Source of the DNA: an uncultured Flavobacterium sp.
GTDB lineage: Bacteria; Bacteroidota; Bacteroidia; Flavobacteriales; Flavobacteriaceae
DNA length: 5,708 nt
Assembly: GCA_945957245.1 (NCBI GenBank)
Contig: CAMFLD010000199.1
Location: 1-5,708 of the forward strand
Direction: 5' to 3'
This document shows positions 4,936-5,708 of this stretch, piece after piece (position 1 is the stretch's first letter; every line of letters begins with the position of its first letter). The position numbers were made by a program, and so were the translations under genes. The notes under the pieces are model-generated. The model was not told where the DNA came from, did not search any database, and saw only the letters and a list, made by a program, of their open reading frames with translations.

Positions 4936-5708
4936 ATGGATACTTCTTTAGATACGGCAGAAAACAAGATCTTGCACAAAACCATTTATTCTATACTGTT
5001 TTCTATAAGTTTTGCTCATCTGCTCAATGATTTAATTCAGGCTATTATTCCGTCGGTTTATCCAATTTTAAAGCAGAATTACCATTTATCTTTTTCCCAA
5101 ATCGGGCTGATAACTTTTGCTTTTCAGCTATCAGCTTCATTATTACAGCCTTTTGTAGGTTATTATACAGATAAATATCCAAGACCTTTTTCACAGGTTT
5201 ACGGGATGATTTTCTCTTTATTGGGTGTTATCAACCTTTCGTTTGCAAATAACTTCTATTGGATATTATTATCTGTTGTATTTATTGGAATCGGATCTTC
5301 TATTTTCCATCCTGAATCGGCCAGAATTTCCAATATGGCTTCGGGCGGGAAAAGAGGTTTAGCCCAATCCATTTTTCAGGTAGGAGGCAATTTCGGAACA
5401 GCATTAGCGCCTCTTTTGGTTGCCCAAATTGTAGTTCCCCATTCACAACGCTACATATTATGGTTTGTAATAGCTGCTACAATTGCCTTGGGTATTATCA
5501 GCAAAATAGCTTTTTGGTACCGTGATCATTTGGTCTTCAAAAAGAATAAACCAGTTGTTTTTGCGGATTTCCACAATCTTTCCAAAAGCAGGGTGAAATG
5601 GGCAATAGCTATTTTATTGATTGTTATTTTTTCTAAATTCTTTTACACAGCCTGTCTTTCCACATATTATACCTTTTATATTATTGATAAATTTCATTTA
5701 AGTATTAA
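4936..5708 (+). CDS. fsr: Fsr-like MFS efflux transporter (fosmidomycin resistance family), 5' part
   Basis: These are the first 257 codons of a major facilitator superfamily transporter; the 3' end lies beyond the window (relatives are about 400 aa). The sequence closely follows the Fsr pattern: SFAHLLNDLIQAIIPSVYP (25-43), SFSQIGLITFAFQLSASLLQP (52-72), the MFS motif A region GYYTDKYPRP (75-84), GIGSSIFHPESAR (118-130), and ASGGKRGLAQSIFQVGGNFG (135-154). Escherichia coli Fsr confers fosmidomycin resistance when overproduced; the natural substrate of such pumps is unclear. Six N-terminal helices fit before residue 195, then a basic central loop (KNKPVVFADFHNLSKSRVK), then the start of the C-terminal half. 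The ATG is the triplet immediately after the TAA of the AEC gene, with no gap and no separate ribosome site, so translation is probably coupled to it. The family is clear; true drug export is inferred. Confidence 0.93.
   Translation, partial: MDTSLDTAENKILHKTIYSILFSISFAHLLNDLIQAIIPSVYPILKQNYHLSFSQIGLITFAFQLSASLLQPFVGYYTDKYPRPFSQVYGMIFSLLGVINLSFANNFYWILLSVVFIGIGSSIFHPESARISNMASGGKRGLAQSIFQVGGNFGTALAPLLVAQIVVPHSQRYILWFVIAATIALGIISKIAFWYRDHLVFKKNKPVVFADFHNLSKSRVKWAIAILLIVIFSKFFYTACLSTYYTFYIIDKFHLSI

Noticed and set aside
1..5708. Mobile element, prophage or CRISPR array
   Set aside because: No transposase, integrase or phage motifs, no terminal inverted repeats with target duplications, and no regular repeat-spacer pattern were seen.

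Overview
The window looks like a chromosomal segment of a low-GC Bacteroidota bacterium, most likely a Flavobacterium or close relative. This rests on protein sequence style (Lys/Ile/Phe-rich, MeaB with a Bacteroidota-type N-terminal extension), AT-rich leaders without Shine-Dalgarno sequences, and one good match to the Bacteroidota promoter pattern TTG-N20-TAnnTTTG. The species is inferred from memory of these families; no search was run. I see no insertion sequence, tRNA, rRNA, CRISPR array or prophage gene.

Left part (1-1458, minus strand): a signalling locus read right to left. It holds a conserved hypothetical soluble protein (157 aa), then a seven-helix membrane protein (214 aa), then the N-terminal 89 residues of a HisKA_3-type (NarL/LytS-like) sensor histidine kinase that runs off the left edge. 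The membrane protein and kinase genes overlap by 22 bp, so they are probably translated together. The kinase has only one membrane helix and no sensor domain, so the seven-helix protein may supply the sensing function. A promoter candidate lies just before the membrane protein gene.

Middle (1459-2118): 660 bp with little coding sequence but much symmetry. It holds a 41-bp two-part palindrome centred on 1637, nearby 9-bp direct and inverted repeats, two strong plus-strand hairpins each ending in a T-tract (1786-1836 and 2034-2106), and between the hairpins a possible 44-codon gene for a one-helix membrane peptide. The second hairpin ends only 12 nt before the start codon of the next gene, which suggests either a terminator for the small gene or an attenuator in the leader of the next gene.

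Right part (2119-5708): a DUF998-like six-helix membrane protein on the plus strand. It converges, with a 5-bp gap, on meaB, the GTPase chaperone of B12-dependent methylmalonyl-CoA mutase, on the minus strand. Divergent from meaB is a plus-strand pair: an AEC-family (auxin efflux carrier-like) transporter and, starting on the base after its stop codon, an Fsr-like (fosmidomycin resistance) MFS efflux transporter cut by the right edge. The best candidates for something undescribed are the palindrome-containing control region, the hairpin/small-ORF/hairpin leader and the split membrane-sensor/kinase pair. None of them can be proven from sequence alone.
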